Shown: positions 1-9,441, counted from the first letter of the stretch. The stretch is DNA of 64,000 bases from an uncultured Tateyamaria sp. (GCF_947503385.1 NZ_CANNDO010000001.1:62001-126000), one strand, 5' to 3'. Notes: generated from the sequence alone by a model not told the origin. A program made the numbers and translations.

Positions 1-335
1 GCGAGTTGAACGCGCTGACCCTGAACGCGCTGGAACTGGACGCGCTGGGGGCCAAGTTGACCGGCGCGGGCGACTTTGTCTTTGACAACAGCGATCTGGT
101 GACATTTGACGGCCTGCCGCGACCCAAGGGTGCGGTGAACCTGTCGCTGGTGGGCGGCAATGGCCTGCTGGACAAGCTGGTCGCCATGGGTCTGGTGCCC
201 GAGGATCAGGCGATGGGCACACGCATGATGATGGGTCTGTTTGCGGTGCCCGGCGAGGGTGAAGATACACTCAAGTCCAAGATCGAGGTGAACGACGAAG
301 GCCACGTGCTGGCCAACGGGCAGCGCCTGCGCTGA
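1..335 (+). CDS. DUF2125 domain protein, C-terminal part (5' end outside window)
   Basis: Open from the left edge (codon phase begins at base 3) to TGA at 333-335, so only about the last 110 residues are visible. The tail, with its conserved ending NGQRLR, resembles the C-terminus of DUF2125 proteins, a family of envelope proteins of unknown function common in Rhodobacterales. No catalytic residues can be pointed to. It precedes the pmbA-like gene by about 60 bases on the same strand. The family call rests on the C-terminal pattern only, because the N-terminal signal region lies outside the window. Confidence 0.65.
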   Translation, partial: ELNALTLNALELDALGAKLTGAGDFVFDNSDLVTFDGLPRPKGAVNLSLVGGNGLLDKLVAMGLVPEDQAMGTRMMMGLFAVPGEGEDTLKSKIEVNDEGHVLANGQRLR

Positions 336-396
336 GGCGCCACTTGAAGCGGGGGGCCCACACGGCTAGGTCATGCGCAACCAAACGGAGCAGCGC

Positions 397-1740
397 ATGA
401 CCGTCCTTCCCGACCTCACCGAACAGATGTTGACCGCAGCACGCGCGGCGGGGGCCGATGCCGCCGACGCGATGGTCGTGCAGGGCGTGTCGACATCCGT
501 CGACGTCCGCGAGGGGGCCTTGGAACAGGCCGAACGCGCCGAAGCGATTGATCTGGGCCTGCGGGTGTTCGTGGGCCAGCGGCAAGCGAATGTGTCGACC
601 TCTGACGCCTCCGCCCGCACCATCGAAGAGATGGCGGCCCGCGCCGTGGCGATGGCCCGCGAGGCCCCCGAAGACCCGTATGCGGGTCTTGCCGACCCCG
701 GCGCGCTGACCGACCGACGCGACGCGCAGGGGCTGGAACTGCACGACCCCGCGCCCGAGCCGTCGCCGGAGGCGTTGCAGGCGGACGCACTGGCCGCCGA
801 GGCGGCCGCGCGCACAGTCGATGGCGTTACACAGGTTCAGCAAAGCACGGCAGCCTACAGCAGCCGGGACGTCTGGCTTGCCGCGACAAACGGCTTTTCC
901 GGCGGCTACCGGCGCACGGATCGGGGCACCAGTTGCGTGGCCATTGCGGGCACCGGCACCGGCATGGAACGCGATTACAGCGGCGACAGCCGTATCTTTC
1001 AGAGCGACCTGCGCACCCCCGAAGAAATCGGGCTGGAGGCCGCAGAACGCGCCGTCGCCCGCCACGGCGCGCGCAAACCGCCCACCGGCGCCTATCCCGT
1101 CCTCTTTGACGAACGGATCGCCGCCAGCCTGATTGGACATTTGCTGGTTGCAGCAAATGGCAGCAGCGTGTCGCGCGGCGCATCTTGGCTGCGCGACCGT
1201 TTGGGGGAACAGGTGCTGCCTGACGGCATGACTTTGATCGAAGACCCGCACCGTCCACGGGCCTCTGGCAGCCGCCCCTTTGATGCCGAAGGGCTGCCGA
1301 CGCAGCGCCGCGCGATTGTCGAAGACGGTCGATTGACGGGCTGGACGCTGGATCTGGCCACAGCGCGCAAGCTGGGCATGGCCTCGACCGGGAATGCCGC
1401 GCGCGGCACATCCGCGCCGCCCAGCCCCAGCACATGGAACGTCGCGCTGGACCAAGGCACAGCCACCCGCGCCGACCTGATCCAGGACATGGGCACCGGA
1501 TTGCTCGTGACCTCGATGATTGGTTCGACCATCAACCCCAACACCGGCGACTATTCCCGCGGCGCGGCGGGCCATTGGGTCGAGAACGGCGCAATCGCCT
1601 ATCCTGTGAACGAATGCACCATCGCGGGCAGCCTGCCCGAGATGCTGCGCCGGATCGTTCCCGCCAATGACGCGCGCACGCATCTGAGCCGCGTTGTCCC
1701 ATCGCTTTTGGTGTCAGGCATGACCCTTGCCGGCCAGTGA
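397..1740 (+). CDS. pmbA: TldD/PmbA (TldE) family protein
   Basis: A 447-residue protein with the overall pattern of PmbA/TldE: an N-terminal region with a SVDVREG..EQ segment and a C-terminal region rich in Gly/Ser ending in a conserved EMLRRI segment. In characterised systems PmbA pairs with TldD to form a metalloprotease that matures peptides such as microcin B17; TldD supplies the zinc site and PmbA lacks HExxH, and none is seen here. No tldD is present in the window. I chose ATG 397 rather than ATG 373 because homologues begin near the TVLPDLTEQ segment. The 3' end overlaps the following phosphatase gene by 14 bases, implying co-translation. Confidence 0.85.
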   Translation: MTVLPDLTEQMLTAARAAGADAADAMVVQGVSTSVDVREGALEQAERAEAIDLGLRVFVGQRQANVSTSDASARTIEEMAARAVAMAREAPEDPYAGLADPGALTDRRDAQGLELHDPAPEPSPEALQADALAAEAAARTVDGVTQVQQSTAAYSSRDVWLAATNGFSGGYRRTDRGTSCVAIAGTGTGMERDYSGDSRIFQSDLRTPEEIGLEAAERAVARHGARKPPTGAYPVLFDERIAASLIGHLLVAANGSSVSRGASWLRDRLGEQVLPDGMTLIEDPHRPRASGSRPFDAEGLPTQRRAIVEDGRLTGWTLDLATARKLGMASTGNAARGTSAPPSPSTWNVALDQGTATRADLIQDMGTGLLVTSMIGSTINPNTGDYSRGAAGHWVENGAIAYPVNECTIAGSLPEMLRRIVPANDARTHLSRVVPSLLVSGMTLAGQ

Positions 1741-2506
1741 CCTGCCCCTGTTGACCCACGCCGCGCGTGTGGCGGGGCGCATCGCCACCAGCTTTGCCGG
1801 ACCCTCTGCACGGCGCTGGGACAAGGCGGATGGCGCAGGCCCCGTGACCGAGGCCGATCTGGCCGTGGACACCTATCTGCGCAACACCCTGTTGGCGGCG
1901 CGCCCAGACTACGGCTGGTTGTCCGAAGAAACGGAAGACGATGACCGCCGCCTGAGCCGGGACACGGTGTTTATTGTCGATCCCATCGACGGCACGCGCA
2001 GCTTTGTCGAAGGGTCGCGGACATGGGCCATCTCGATTGCCGTGGCGCATCGGGGCGAAGTCACAGCGGCCGCGATCCACCTGCCTCTGCGCGACAAGCT
2101 ATATGCTGCGGGCCATGGGCGCGGGGCCACCCTGAACGATGCGCCTGTGCGCGTGACCCGGACACATGCCCCGCCGCACGTGCTGGCGGCCAAACCCAAT
2201 TTCGACGACGGCAACTGGCCCGGTGGACGCCCGGCCAGCGACCGCCACTATCGCCCGTCGCTGGCGTATCGGCTTGCACTGGTCGGACAGGGCCGGTTCG
2301 AGGGGATGCTGACGCTGCGCCCGTCGTGGGAATGGGATATCGCCGCAGGGGCCCTGATCGTGACCGAGGCAGGCGGGTCGGTCACGGACCGTGCGGGTGC
2401 GCCGTTGCGGTTCAACACCGAAGGTGCGTTGCTGAACGGTGTTGTTGCCGCGGAACCCGACCTGCACGCCGCGATGCTGTCGGGCCTTGTGCCCGGCGTT
2501 TCTTGA
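1727..2506 (+). CDS. cysQ: Inositol monophosphatase family protein, CysQ-like 3'(2'),5'-bisphosphate nucleotidase
   Basis: A 259-residue enzyme of the Mg-dependent, Li-sensitive phosphatase superfamily. The metal-binding motifs are all visible: EE at residues 67-68 (in WLSEETED), DPIDGTRSF at 85-93, and WEWDIAAG from 201 followed by EAGG. CysQ members hydrolyse 3'-phosphoadenosine 5'-phosphate from sulfate assimilation; inositol phosphates are an alternative substrate that sequence alone does not exclude. The start is TTG at 1727, inside the end of pmbA; no ATG or GTG in frame lies nearby upstream. It is part of the pmbA to lpxK run. Confidence 0.8.
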   Translation: MPASDLPLLTHAARVAGRIATSFAGPSARRWDKADGAGPVTEADLAVDTYLRNTLLAARPDYGWLSEETEDDDRRLSRDTVFIVDPIDGTRSFVEGSRTWAISIAVAHRGEVTAAAIHLPLRDKLYAAGHGRGATLNDAPVRVTRTHAPPHVLAAKPNFDDGNWPGGRPASDRHYRPSLAYRLALVGQGRFEGMLTLRPSWEWDIAAGALIVTEAGGSVTDRAGAPLRFNTEGALLNGVVAAEPDLHAAMLSGLVPGVS

Positions 2507-2572
2507 CCCTGCCCGGCAGATGCGCAAACTGCGACGGGACACACACCGCCCCCAGCGAAAAGGATCCCTTTT

Positions 2573-2815
2573 ATGACCCAGCGCCTGCATCTGGTCTTTG
2601 GCGGCGAACTCGTCGATCCGTCGAAAAACGTGTTCAAAGACGTGGACGATCTGCATGTGGTCGGCATTTTTCCCGACTACGAGACGGCGTATAACGCGTG
2701 GAAAGCCGAGGCGCAGCGCACCGTCGACAATGCCCACATGCGCTACTACATCGCCCATCTCCACCGGCTGCGCGACGAAGAAAACGCCGCCACCGCAACG
2801 GAGGAACTGGGCTGA
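2573..2815 (+). CDS. DUF4170 domain-containing protein
   Basis: An 80-residue protein matching DUF4170, a small alphaproteobacterial family of unknown function, recognisable from LVFGGELVDP near the start, the VVGIFPDYETAYNAWK core and the MRYYIAHLHRL segment. No signal peptide or membrane segment is visible. Its stop codon overlaps the start of the Kdo transferase gene by 4 bases (CTGA), and this neighbourhood with waaA and lpxK is common in the order, suggesting an envelope-related role; that is inference. A GGAT-type ribosome site precedes the ATG at 2573. Confidence 0.85.
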   Translation: MTQRLHLVFGGELVDPSKNVFKDVDDLHVVGIFPDYETAYNAWKAEAQRTVDNAHMRYYIAHLHRLRDEENAATATEELG

Positions 2816-4044
2816 AATCTGCGACCCGAGGATCACTTGGGCTGACCGCGTACCGGACCCTGTCGGGCCGCAAAACGGCACCGCCCTTTACCCCGCCCAC
2901 CCCACGTCCCAAGGGCGAGCTGGTCTGGATTCACGCGGGCGAAGAGGGCAACGGACGGGCGATAACGGATGTCGCCCTGCGGCTGGTGGCGCTGCGCCCG
3001 GAATGCGCGGTGCTGCTGACCGGCACGCCGGTTGCACCGCCGGGTGGCCCGGACGACGGCATCCTGCGCCAACATATCGACAGCGATCATCCAGAGGTGG
3101 CCGACGCATTCATTGCCCATTGGAAGCCCGATATCGTTGTGTGGACATGGGGCGGGATGCGTCCGAACATCGTACTGGCCGCCAAGGCAAGCGGCGCGCA
3201 TATGATTTTGGTCGATGCCGCCCAAGATGGGTTTGACCGCCGCCGCAACAGGTGGTTGCCCGAGGTGCCCCGACGCCTGCTGGCGCAATTCGACGTGGTC
3301 ATGGCGCGGTCGCAACCCGCCTTTGCCCGTTTGGTGCAACTGGGACGCCCGATCACCGAGATCGAACTGGCAAGCCCTCTGCGCCCCTTTGGTCACACGC
3401 TGCCCGCCCATGACAGCGACGTGGCCGAAGTGACCGAAGCCCTGCGTGGCAGGCCCACTTGGCTCGCCGCCCACGTCCATGCCGACGAGGTTGCAACCGT
3501 GCTGGCCGCGCATCGGCAGGCTCTGAAAGTCGCACACCGGTTGTTGCTCATCCTGCTGGTTTCCGACCCGGAGACCGTGCCCCGCGTGACGAATGTGGCC
3601 GCCAGCCGGGGGTTGAATGCCACGCTGTGGTCCGACGGCACCTTTCCCGACGATCACGCGCAGGTGCTGGTCGCGGATGCCGTGGATGAACTGGGTCTGT
3701 GGCTGCGCGTTTCGCCCGTTGCCTTTCTGGGCGGATCGCTGGGGCCCGAAACCGAGGACACCGATCCCTACACCGCGGCAGCGCATGGCACCGCGATTGT
3801 CTACGGGCCATACGTGCCCACCCACAGTGACGCCTACAAGCGGTTGCTGACCGCCGGAGGCGCGCGGATCATCAATGACGCCAGCAGCCTCGGCCTTGCC
3901 GTATCGCAGATGGTGGCACCGGACCGGGCCGCGCAGATGGCGATGGCGGGCTGGGACGTGTTGACCGAAGGGGCGCACAGCCTCGACCGTATTGTATCCC
4001 GCATCCAGAACCAGCTTGACCGCATTGCCAAGGAACACGCGTGA
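2812..4044 (+). CDS. waaA: 3-deoxy-D-manno-octulosonic acid (Kdo) transferase
   Basis: About 410 residues, close to the usual length of the family (E. coli WaaA is 425). It transfers Kdo to the lipid A precursor at the inner membrane. The N-terminal glycosyltransferase domain has the [11 protein letters not shown] loop and the [11 protein letters not shown] segment (the ETELWPN equivalent); the C-terminal half has [22 protein letters not shown], the family nucleotide-sugar site. No ATG, GTG or TTG lies in frame between the upstream stop and the conserved N-terminus; CTG at 2812, 5 bases after GAGGAA and overlapping the previous stop as CTGA, is the best start. An extended start further upstream would sit inside the DUF4170 gene. 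It is followed by lpxK. Confidence 0.82.
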   Translation: MKSATRGSLGLTAYRTLSGRKTAPPFTPPTPRPKGELVWIHAGEEGNGRAITDVALRLVALRPECAVLLTGTPVAPPGGPDDGILRQHIDSDHPEVADAFIAHWKPDIVVWTWGGMRPNIVLAAKASGAHMILVDAAQDGFDRRRNRWLPEVPRRLLAQFDVVMARSQPAFARLVQLGRPITEIELASPLRPFGHTLPAHDSDVAEVTEALRGRPTWLAAHVHADEVATVLAAHRQALKVAHRLLLILLVSDPETVPRVTNVAASRGLNATLWSDGTFPDDHAQVLVADAVDELGLWLRVSPVAFLGGSLGPETEDTDPYTAAAHGTAIVYGPYVPTHSDAYKRLLTAGGARIINDASSLGLAVSQMVAPDRAAQMAMAGWDVLTEGAHSLDRIVSRIQNQLDRIAKEHA

Positions 4045-5030
4045 TGCGCGCGCCCGGCTTTTGGTACACGTCGTCGCCTGACCTGCGCGCACGCGCGTTG
4101 TCGCCGCTTGGCGCGCTCTATGCCCGTGCGACGGCGCGGCGGCTGGCACACGGGCCATATGCGCGTGTCGGTGTGCCCGTTATGTGCGTCGGCAACCTGT
4201 CGGCAGGCGGCACGGGCAAGACGCCAACGGTCATTGCGCTGGCCGAACGGTTGCGCGACCGGTTTCACCAGCCCCATATCGTCAGCCGTGGCTATGGCGG
4301 GTCCGAGGCGGGACCGCTGGAGGTGGACCCGACGCGCCACCGCGCCGCGCAGGTCGGGGACGAGCCGCTGCTGCTTTCGGCCTTTGCCCGCACGTGGGTT
4401 GCGCGGGATCGCCACGCCGGTGCCAAGGCTGCGGTGGATGCAGGTGCCACGGTGATCATCCTTGACGACGGGTTCCAAAACCCCGCGCTGGCACAGGACC
4501 TGTCCGTCGTGGTGGTTGATGCGGAGGTCGGGTTTGGCAACGGTCTGTGCCTGCCCGCAGGTCCACTGCGCGAACCGGTGCAGGTGGGCCTTGGCCGGGC
4601 CGACCTGTTGCTGAGCATCGGGGATGCCGCCGCGCAGGCCGCGTTTGACAGCCAGATACCGGCACAGGCACCGCCAAGGATCAGGGCAGAAATCACACCG
4701 TTGCAAACCGGGATGGACTGGGGCGATGGGCGCTACCTTGCCTTTGCCGGGATCGGGCGACCGGACAAGTTTTTTGCCACCCTGCGCAATCTGGGCGCAG
4801 ATGTTGTCCGCACCGAAGCACTGGGTGATCACGAACCGCTGTCATCCGCCCTGCTTGGACGGCTGGAAACCGAGGCCCGCACACTGGGTGCGCAACTGGT
4901 CACAACCGAAAAAGACGCCGCGCGCCTTGCACCAAGGGATCGCGGCAAGGTGATCACTCTGCCTGTCCGATTGTCCATCTTGGATGCGGATGTGCTGGAC
5001 CGGGCGCTGGATACGCTGCCTGCGCCATAA
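4044..5030 (+). CDS. lpxK: Tetraacyldisaccharide 4'-kinase
   Basis: A 328-residue inner-membrane-associated kinase that phosphorylates the 4' position of the tetraacyl disaccharide precursor of lipid A, the step before Kdo addition by WaaA. The Walker A motif GGTGKT is at residues 55-60, within the LpxK hallmark [12 protein letters not shown], followed by the family's SRGYGG and LDDGFQNP segments. ATG 4044 overlaps the waaA stop by one base (TGATG); GTG 4041 is an in-frame alternative. A hairpin follows directly after the stop. Confidence 0.93.
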   Translation: MRAPGFWYTSSPDLRARALSPLGALYARATARRLAHGPYARVGVPVMCVGNLSAGGTGKTPTVIALAERLRDRFHQPHIVSRGYGGSEAGPLEVDPTRHRAAQVGDEPLLLSAFARTWVARDRHAGAKAAVDAGATVIILDDGFQNPALAQDLSVVVVDAEVGFGNGLCLPAGPLREPVQVGLGRADLLLSIGDAAAQAAFDSQIPAQAPPRIRAEITPLQTGMDWGDGRYLAFAGIGRPDKFFATLRNLGADVVRTEALGDHEPLSSALLGRLETEARTLGAQLVTTEKDAARLAPRDRGKVITLPVRLSILDADVLDRALDTLPAP

Positions 5031-5032
5031 AA

Positions 5033-5059
5033 AAACGCCCGCGCAGGGGGCGGGCGTTT
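5033..5059. terminator. Bidirectional intrinsic terminator between lpxK and dsbA-like gene
   Basis: A 10-bp perfect inverted repeat (AAACGCCCGC at 5033-5042, GCGGGCGTTT at 5050-5059) with a 7-base loop lies between two convergent stop codons. A run of A on its left gives a T tract for minus-strand transcripts; on the plus strand only TTT follows. It therefore serves the dsbA-like operon best and probably lpxK as well. Confidence 0.85.
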
Positions 5060-5079
5060 CTCGGTAATGTGACGCGCGA

Positions 5080-5778
5080 TCAGCTGCCTGCGGCGTCGTC
5101 GATCAGGCGCTTCATCTCATCATAGGCCATGTTGTTATACGTGGTCCCGTTGATGACAAAGCTGGGCGTGGAACTGATGCCATCGGTCTCGGCGTTCTGC
5201 TGATACCACGCAACAAGCGTGCGCAGGTTGTCACCGTCTTGCAGGCACCCTTCGAGTGCGTCATTGCCAAGACCGGCCAGACGCCCGACCTTGCGCAACT
5301 CTTCGACAATGGCCGACGGGTCGCCGCCACCTGCACGGCTCCATTCGGCCTGCGTGGCGTAAAGCATATTGGTGATACCAAAGAAGCTTTCGGGTGTGCC
5401 CGCGCAGCGCGCAATGGCCGACGCCCAGAGGCCAAAGCGGTCAAAATAAACCTCGCGGTAGATAAAGTTGATCTTGTCCGTGTCGATATAGTCCGCCTTG
5501 AGCTGCTTGTACGCGCCTTCGTGGAAACGCGCGCAGTGCGGGCAGGTGTAGCTTGCGTATTCGATGACGGTAACGGGCGCGTCCGGGTTGCCCAACTGCA
5601 TTTCAATCACCGAAGACGTGTCGATATCCTCGCCTGTGGTTTGCGCATTGGCCGCACCCAGCAGTTGTTCCGCTTGCGCCTGTTGCTGCGGGGACGGGCC
5701 TGCGCCCATGCTGCTCCACAGGTAATACCCGCCGATGCCGACGGCGATGGCCACGAGGGGCACCAGAAAACGTGTCAT
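5080..5778 (-). CDS. DsbA family thiol-disulfide oxidoreductase
   Basis: A 232-residue periplasmic oxidoreductase with an N-terminal hydrophobic segment (residues 4-21) serving as signal anchor. The thioredoxin-fold active site CPHC is at 79-82 within ASYTCPHCARFHEG, and the cis-Pro loop TPSFVING lies near residue 203. It probably introduces disulfides into exported proteins; the family also contains BdbD/ScsC-like variants, so the exact subgroup is open. ATG overlaps the stop of the upstream DUF721 gene (ATGA), so the two are translationally coupled. A second pair of Cys (in ARCAGTP and EGCLQDG) is present. Confidence 0.88.
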   Translation of the reverse strand: MTRFLVPLVAIAVGIGGYYLWSSMGAGPSPQQQAQAEQLLGAANAQTTGEDIDTSSVIEMQLGNPDAPVTVIEYASYTCPHCARFHEGAYKQLKADYIDTDKINFIYREVYFDRFGLWASAIARCAGTPESFFGITNMLYATQAEWSRAGGGDPSAIVEELRKVGRLAGLGNDALEGCLQDGDNLRTLVAWYQQNAETDGISSTPSFVINGTTYNNMAYDEMKRLIDDAAGS

Positions 5779-6290
5779 GAGCGTTGTCCTTCATGCGATT
5801 TGTTCAGAATGTTCGTGCCCAGCCGTTCCAGCGCGGCCCTCAGGTCGCCATCCTCGACCGGCGCGGCCAGATCAGTGGCGGCGGGCGTGGGTTTTGGCGG
5901 TGCCTTGGGCGCTTCGGGCGCGGGGCGGTCAAAGGCCACCTGCCCTTCGGCAAATCCGGTGGCGGCGGTTTGGGTGATGCGGATGCGCGCAATGGCGTTG
6001 TAGCCATAGACGGCGTTGACCTTGTCGCGCAGCTGTTCCTTTTGCATTTCGAGCATCGGCGCCTGCGCGCCCGTGGTCAGCAGGGTCAGTGTCGCCCCCA
6101 TGCCCCCACGGCCATAACTGACCTCGACCGGGCGCGAGATCGCGGCGACGTCGGGTCCCGCCACTTCGGCCCATTGGGTGAGCAAACGGCTTTGGGCAAA
6201 CCCCTTGGCCGCGCTGGCCGACCGGATTTGTCCGGTCAGCAGGTTTGCTGTCCGTTTGAACCCGAATGTTGTGGCGCGGCGCGTGGCCAT
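5775..6290 (-). CDS. DUF721 (DciA-like) protein
   Basis: About 171 residues with the DUF721 core: WAEVAGPDVAAISRPVEV, followed by LTLLTTGAQAPMLEMQKEQLRDKVNAVYGY. DUF721/DciA proteins act as helicase-loading factors at replication initiation in many bacteria; in alphaproteobacteria this shorter form carries a DUF721 domain of about 95 residues and a Pro/Ala-rich tail (PAPEAPKAPPKPTPA). Whether this copy loads DnaB is inference. I chose ATG 6290 over ATG 6308 because it begins the conserved MATRRAT segment. It overlaps the dsbA-like gene by 4 bases and is divergent from mutY. Confidence 0.75.
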   Translation of the reverse strand: MATRRATTFGFKRTANLLTGQIRSASAAKGFAQSRLLTQWAEVAGPDVAAISRPVEVSYGRGGMGATLTLLTTGAQAPMLEMQKEQLRDKVNAVYGYNAIARIRITQTAATGFAEGQVAFDRPAPEAPKAPPKPTPAATDLAAPVEDGDLRAALERLGTNILNKSHEGQRS

Positions 6291-6373
6291 GGCTATGTTC
6301 CCTGTCACTCAGTTGTGAACATAGCGGATGTGGGGGCAGGCACCAGCCATGACGACCGGAAGGAACATAACAC

Positions 6374-7420
6374 GTGCGTGACTTGTCCGCCGAATTGCTG
6401 GGCTGGTACGATGTGCACGCGCGCAAAATGCCGTGGCGCGTGCCACCTGCCGACAAGGCCGCCGGTGTGCGGCCCGATCCATATGCCGTCTGGATGAGCG
6501 AAATCATGCTGCAACAGACCACCGTGGCGGCGGTGACAGCGTATTTTCGCGCCTTCATCACCCGGTGGCCCACAGTAAGCGATCTGGCCGCTGCCGAAGA
6601 TGCCGATGTCATGGCCGCGTGGGCGGGGCTTGGGTATTACGCCCGCGCCCGCAACCTGCTGAAATGCGCGCGCGTTGTGGTCAAAGAGCATGGCGGCGCG
6701 TTTCCGGCGGATCACGCGGCGCTTCTGAGGCTACCGGGGATCGGGCCCTATACCGCCGGGGCCATCGCCTCCATCGCATTTGACCTGCCTCATGTGGTGG
6801 TGGACGGCAATGTTGAGCGGGTGATGGCGCGCTTGCACGACGAACACACACCCCTGCCCGCCGCCAAACCGATCCTGACCGCCCACGCCGAAGCGCTGAC
6901 ACCGGCAGAGCGGCCCGGAGACTATGCGCAGGCGGTCATGGACCTGGGCGCTACAATCTGTTCGCCCAAATCACCCGCCTGCGGCATTTGCCCGTGGCAC
7001 GCCCCCTGTGCGGCGCGGGTGGCAGGCACCGCGCAAGATTTGCCGAAAAAGACGCCCAAACAGGCCAAGCCGGTGCGCCACGGCACCGTCTATATCGGCC
7101 AGCGCGTGGACGGTGCGTGGTTGCTGGAAACGCGGCCTGACAAGGGATTGCTGGGCGGCATGTTGGGCTGGCCCGGATCGGACTGGGTGGCGGCCACCGG
7201 CGCGCGGCCCACTGCACCGCCCGTGGATGCCGATTGGCGCATGGTGCCCGGCGAAGTCAGGCACACATTCACGCATTTTCACCTGATGCTGGACGTGATG
7301 ATTGCAGCGCTGCCGATGACGGCAGACCCGGATCGCGGCCATTTTGTCCCGCATGAACGGTTCAGCCCCTCGGACCTGCCCACGGTGATGCGCAAGGCCT
7401 TTGATCTCACCCGAAAATGA
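6374..7420 (+). CDS. mutY: A/G-specific adenine glycosylase MutY
   Basis: A 348-residue base-excision repair enzyme that removes adenine mispaired with 8-oxoguanine. The catalytic Glu lies in SEIMLQQT (Glu43), the helix-hairpin-helix is LPGIGPYTAGAI (120-131), and the catalytic Asp is in VDGNVERV (Asp144). The 4Fe-4S ligands are visible as C-x6-C-x2-C-x5-C. The C-terminal part is a NUDIX-like 8-oxoG recognition domain (GLLGGMLGWPG). Start is GTG at 6374 after AGGAAC. It is divergent from the DUF721/dsbA pair with 83 bases between. Confidence 0.95.
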   Translation: MRDLSAELLGWYDVHARKMPWRVPPADKAAGVRPDPYAVWMSEIMLQQTTVAAVTAYFRAFITRWPTVSDLAAAEDADVMAAWAGLGYYARARNLLKCARVVVKEHGGAFPADHAALLRLPGIGPYTAGAIASIAFDLPHVVVDGNVERVMARLHDEHTPLPAAKPILTAHAEALTPAERPGDYAQAVMDLGATICSPKSPACGICPWHAPCAARVAGTAQDLPKKTPKQAKPVRHGTVYIGQRVDGAWLLETRPDKGLLGGMLGWPGSDWVAATGARPTAPPVDADWRMVPGEVRHTFTHFHLMLDVMIAALPMTADPDRGHFVPHERFSPSDLPTVMRKAFDLTRK

Positions 7421-7505
7421 AGCGATGCGCGCAGCGTCACACTTGGCAGGTCGCACGGCACCCCGTTACACAGGCACCGTGCGCAAAACCCAAAAGGACC
7501 ACACC

Positions 7506-8642
7506 ATGATCCTGCCCCCACAACAGGTCGCCCGTTTTCAGAACGCGCTGCCCTTCTGGATGTCCCTCCTGCTGCTGCCGCTGGCCTTTATCAGCGCGGC
7601 CTATGGCGGCTGGACGGTGCTGTTGCTGCCGGTGGTGACATGGTACCTGTTTTCGCTTCTTGATCTGGCAATTGGCTTAAACACCGACAACGCCGATCTT
7701 GAGACGTCCGAAGACGACATGTTCTGGTATCGGGCCATCACCGTGGCGTGGGCACCGCTGCAATTCCTGATGTTGTTCGGCCTGATCTGGTACGTGGCTC
7801 CGGCAGAGCACCTGAACACCGTGGAAAAAATCGCCGTTTTCTTTGGCGTTGGCGTGATCACCGGGACGGTCGGCATCAACTATTCGCACGAACTGATGCA
7901 CCAGAAGAACAGGCTGGAGCGCTGGATGGCGGACGTGCTGCTGGCGATGGTGCTGTATTCCCATTTCCGGTCTGAACATCTGCTGGTGCATCACCGCTAT
8001 GTCGCGACCCCGCGCGATCCGGTCACGGCGCGCATGGGCGAAAGCTTTTACCGCTTTTACCCGCGCGTCCTGAAACAGTGTTTCCTGAGCGCACTGGGCG
8101 CGGAAAAGGCGATGCTGGCGCGCAAGAACCTGCCCGCGACAGACAAATCGAACCCCTTCTGGAAATATGCCGCGCTGCAAGCCGCGTGCCTTGTGCTGGC
8201 CTTTGTCTTGGGTGGATGGGCCGGGATTGGCCTGTTCCTCCTTCAGGCGGGTGTTGCCATCTGGCAGCTGGAACTGGTGAACTACGTCGAACATTACGGG
8301 CTGACCCGCAAACATCTGGGCGAAGGCAAATACGAACACGTCCAGCCGCGCCATTCGTGGAATGCCGCGCAACGGGCGTCAAACTGGCTGCTGATCAACC
8401 TGCAACGCCATTCCGACCACCACTACAAACCCGACCGCCGCTTTCCCATCTTGCAGACCTATTCCGCCGATGAGGCGCCGCAATTGCCCTATGGCTATCC
8501 GGTGATGACCATTGCGGCGATGATCCCGTCCCTGTGGCGGCGCGTGATGAACCCGCGCGTGCGCAAATGGCGCGAGATGTACTATCCCGAGATCACCGAC
8601 TGGTCTGCCTACAACAAGGCCGCCAACCCTCTGCCACGATAG
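7506..8642 (+). CDS. alkB: Alkane 1-monooxygenase (AlkB family)
   Basis: A 378-residue integral-membrane non-haem diiron enzyme that hydroxylates terminal carbons of n-alkanes using electrons from rubredoxin. All histidine boxes are present: HELMH (128-132), EHLLVHHR (157-164) and HSDHH (302-306), with the AlkB signature NYVEHYGLTR at 259-268. Hydrophobic segments lie near 17-55, 78-97, 110-126, 221-255. ATG 7506 follows an AGGACC ribosome site; a longer reading from 7401 overlaps mutY and lacks family support. No rubredoxin or rubredoxin reductase gene is nearby, so electron partners must be encoded elsewhere. A cupin gene follows after 6 bases. Confidence 0.92.
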   Translation: MILPPQQVARFQNALPFWMSLLLLPLAFISAAYGGWTVLLLPVVTWYLFSLLDLAIGLNTDNADLETSEDDMFWYRAITVAWAPLQFLMLFGLIWYVAPAEHLNTVEKIAVFFGVGVITGTVGINYSHELMHQKNRLERWMADVLLAMVLYSHFRSEHLLVHHRYVATPRDPVTARMGESFYRFYPRVLKQCFLSALGAEKAMLARKNLPATDKSNPFWKYAALQAACLVLAFVLGGWAGIGLFLLQAGVAIWQLELVNYVEHYGLTRKHLGEGKYEHVQPRHSWNAAQRASNWLLINLQRHSDHHYKPDRRFPILQTYSADEAPQLPYGYPVMTIAAMIPSLWRRVMNPRVRKWREMYYPEITDWSAYNKAANPLPR

Positions 8643-8648
8643 CCTGCC

Positions 8649-8969
8649 ATGTGTTCCACCGCAGGCACCGCAACCCCCACCATCCGGATCGACAATGACC
8701 GGGTGCGCGTCACCGAGTGGCGCTTTGCCAAGCGCGGGGACAACACGGGCTGGCACCGCCACGCCTATGACTACGTGGTGATCCCCCTGTTTGACGGCAC
8801 ACTCGAGATTGATCTGGGCAACGGCGAACGCACCACGGCGCAGATGCAGAACGGCGTGCCCTACTACCGCACGCTGGGGGTGGAGCACGACGTGATCAAC
8901 GGCAACGACTTTGAATGCGCCTTTGTCGAGGTTGAGTTGCTCGAAGACCCAAAGGCGGACGCGCCCTAG
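8649..8969 (+). CDS. Small single-domain cupin protein
   Basis: 106 residues forming one cupin barrel. The first conserved motif is GWHRHAYDYVVIPLFDGTLE (metal ligands would be the two His and a later Glu), and the second contains GVEHDV. It has no signal peptide. Substrate is unknown; cupins of this size are often binding proteins or dioxygenases. It follows alkB by 6 bases and is probably co-transcribed, which could hint at a role in handling an alkane-derived compound, but nothing in the sequence proves that. Its stop overlaps the convergent cytochrome gene. Confidence 0.75.
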   Translation: MCSTAGTATPTIRIDNDRVRVTEWRFAKRGDNTGWHRHAYDYVVIPLFDGTLEIDLGNGERTTAQMQNGVPYYRTLGVEHDVINGNDFECAFVEVELLEDPKADAP

Positions 8970-9364
8970 TCGTCTGCCTGCAACGTCTTGAGATAGGCCA
9001 CCAGATCAACCACCGGGGACGAGGTCATAATGGGCTGCCCGGTTTCGGTCTTGGTCGGCGTGTCATCCACCGCAAAGAATGGCCCGTAGACCGGCATCTC
9101 GGACCCGTGGCTGACCAGCGGGTCGGTGCCGTCGATACGACGGATCACACGTTCGGTCGGAAAGACAAAGTCGTTTTCTGCAGCCAGAACGGTCAGGTTC
9201 CGCGGCTGCACCAGCATGGCCGGTGCCATAGGTCCGTCGCCGCGCCCTTCGGTCCCGTGGCACGCCGCACAATGCATCCAGAACAGCTGTTCCCCCCGTT
9301 CGAGATCCTGCGCGTCCACAGCCGCCGGCAAGAGCAAAGCCGCAAGTGTGATCAAGTGTTTCAT
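8966..9364 (-). CDS. Periplasmic c-type cytochrome
   Basis: 132 residues with an N-terminal signal peptide (MKHLITLAALLLPAAVDAQ) and one haem-binding motif CAACH at about residues 32-36; the distal Met is likely in the GSEMPVYGP segment. It is a class I monohaem cytochrome similar to small electron carriers of uncertain partner. It lies 77 bases downstream of the cyclase gene on the same strand and may be transcribed with it. Convergent with the cupin gene, the two stop codons interlocking. Confidence 0.88.
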   Translation of the reverse strand: MKHLITLAALLLPAAVDAQDLERGEQLFWMHCAACHGTEGRGDGPMAPAMLVQPRNLTVLAAENDFVFPTERVIRRIDGTDPLVSHGSEMPVYGPFFAVDDTPTKTETGQPIMTSSPVVDLVAYLKTLQADD

Positions 9365-9441
9365 GTCGCCTCTCCCATGTGTTGACGTAGACAGGATGGC
9401 AGGTCTGACGGGGGCGCGCCCTGATCCGTATCAATTGGTGG

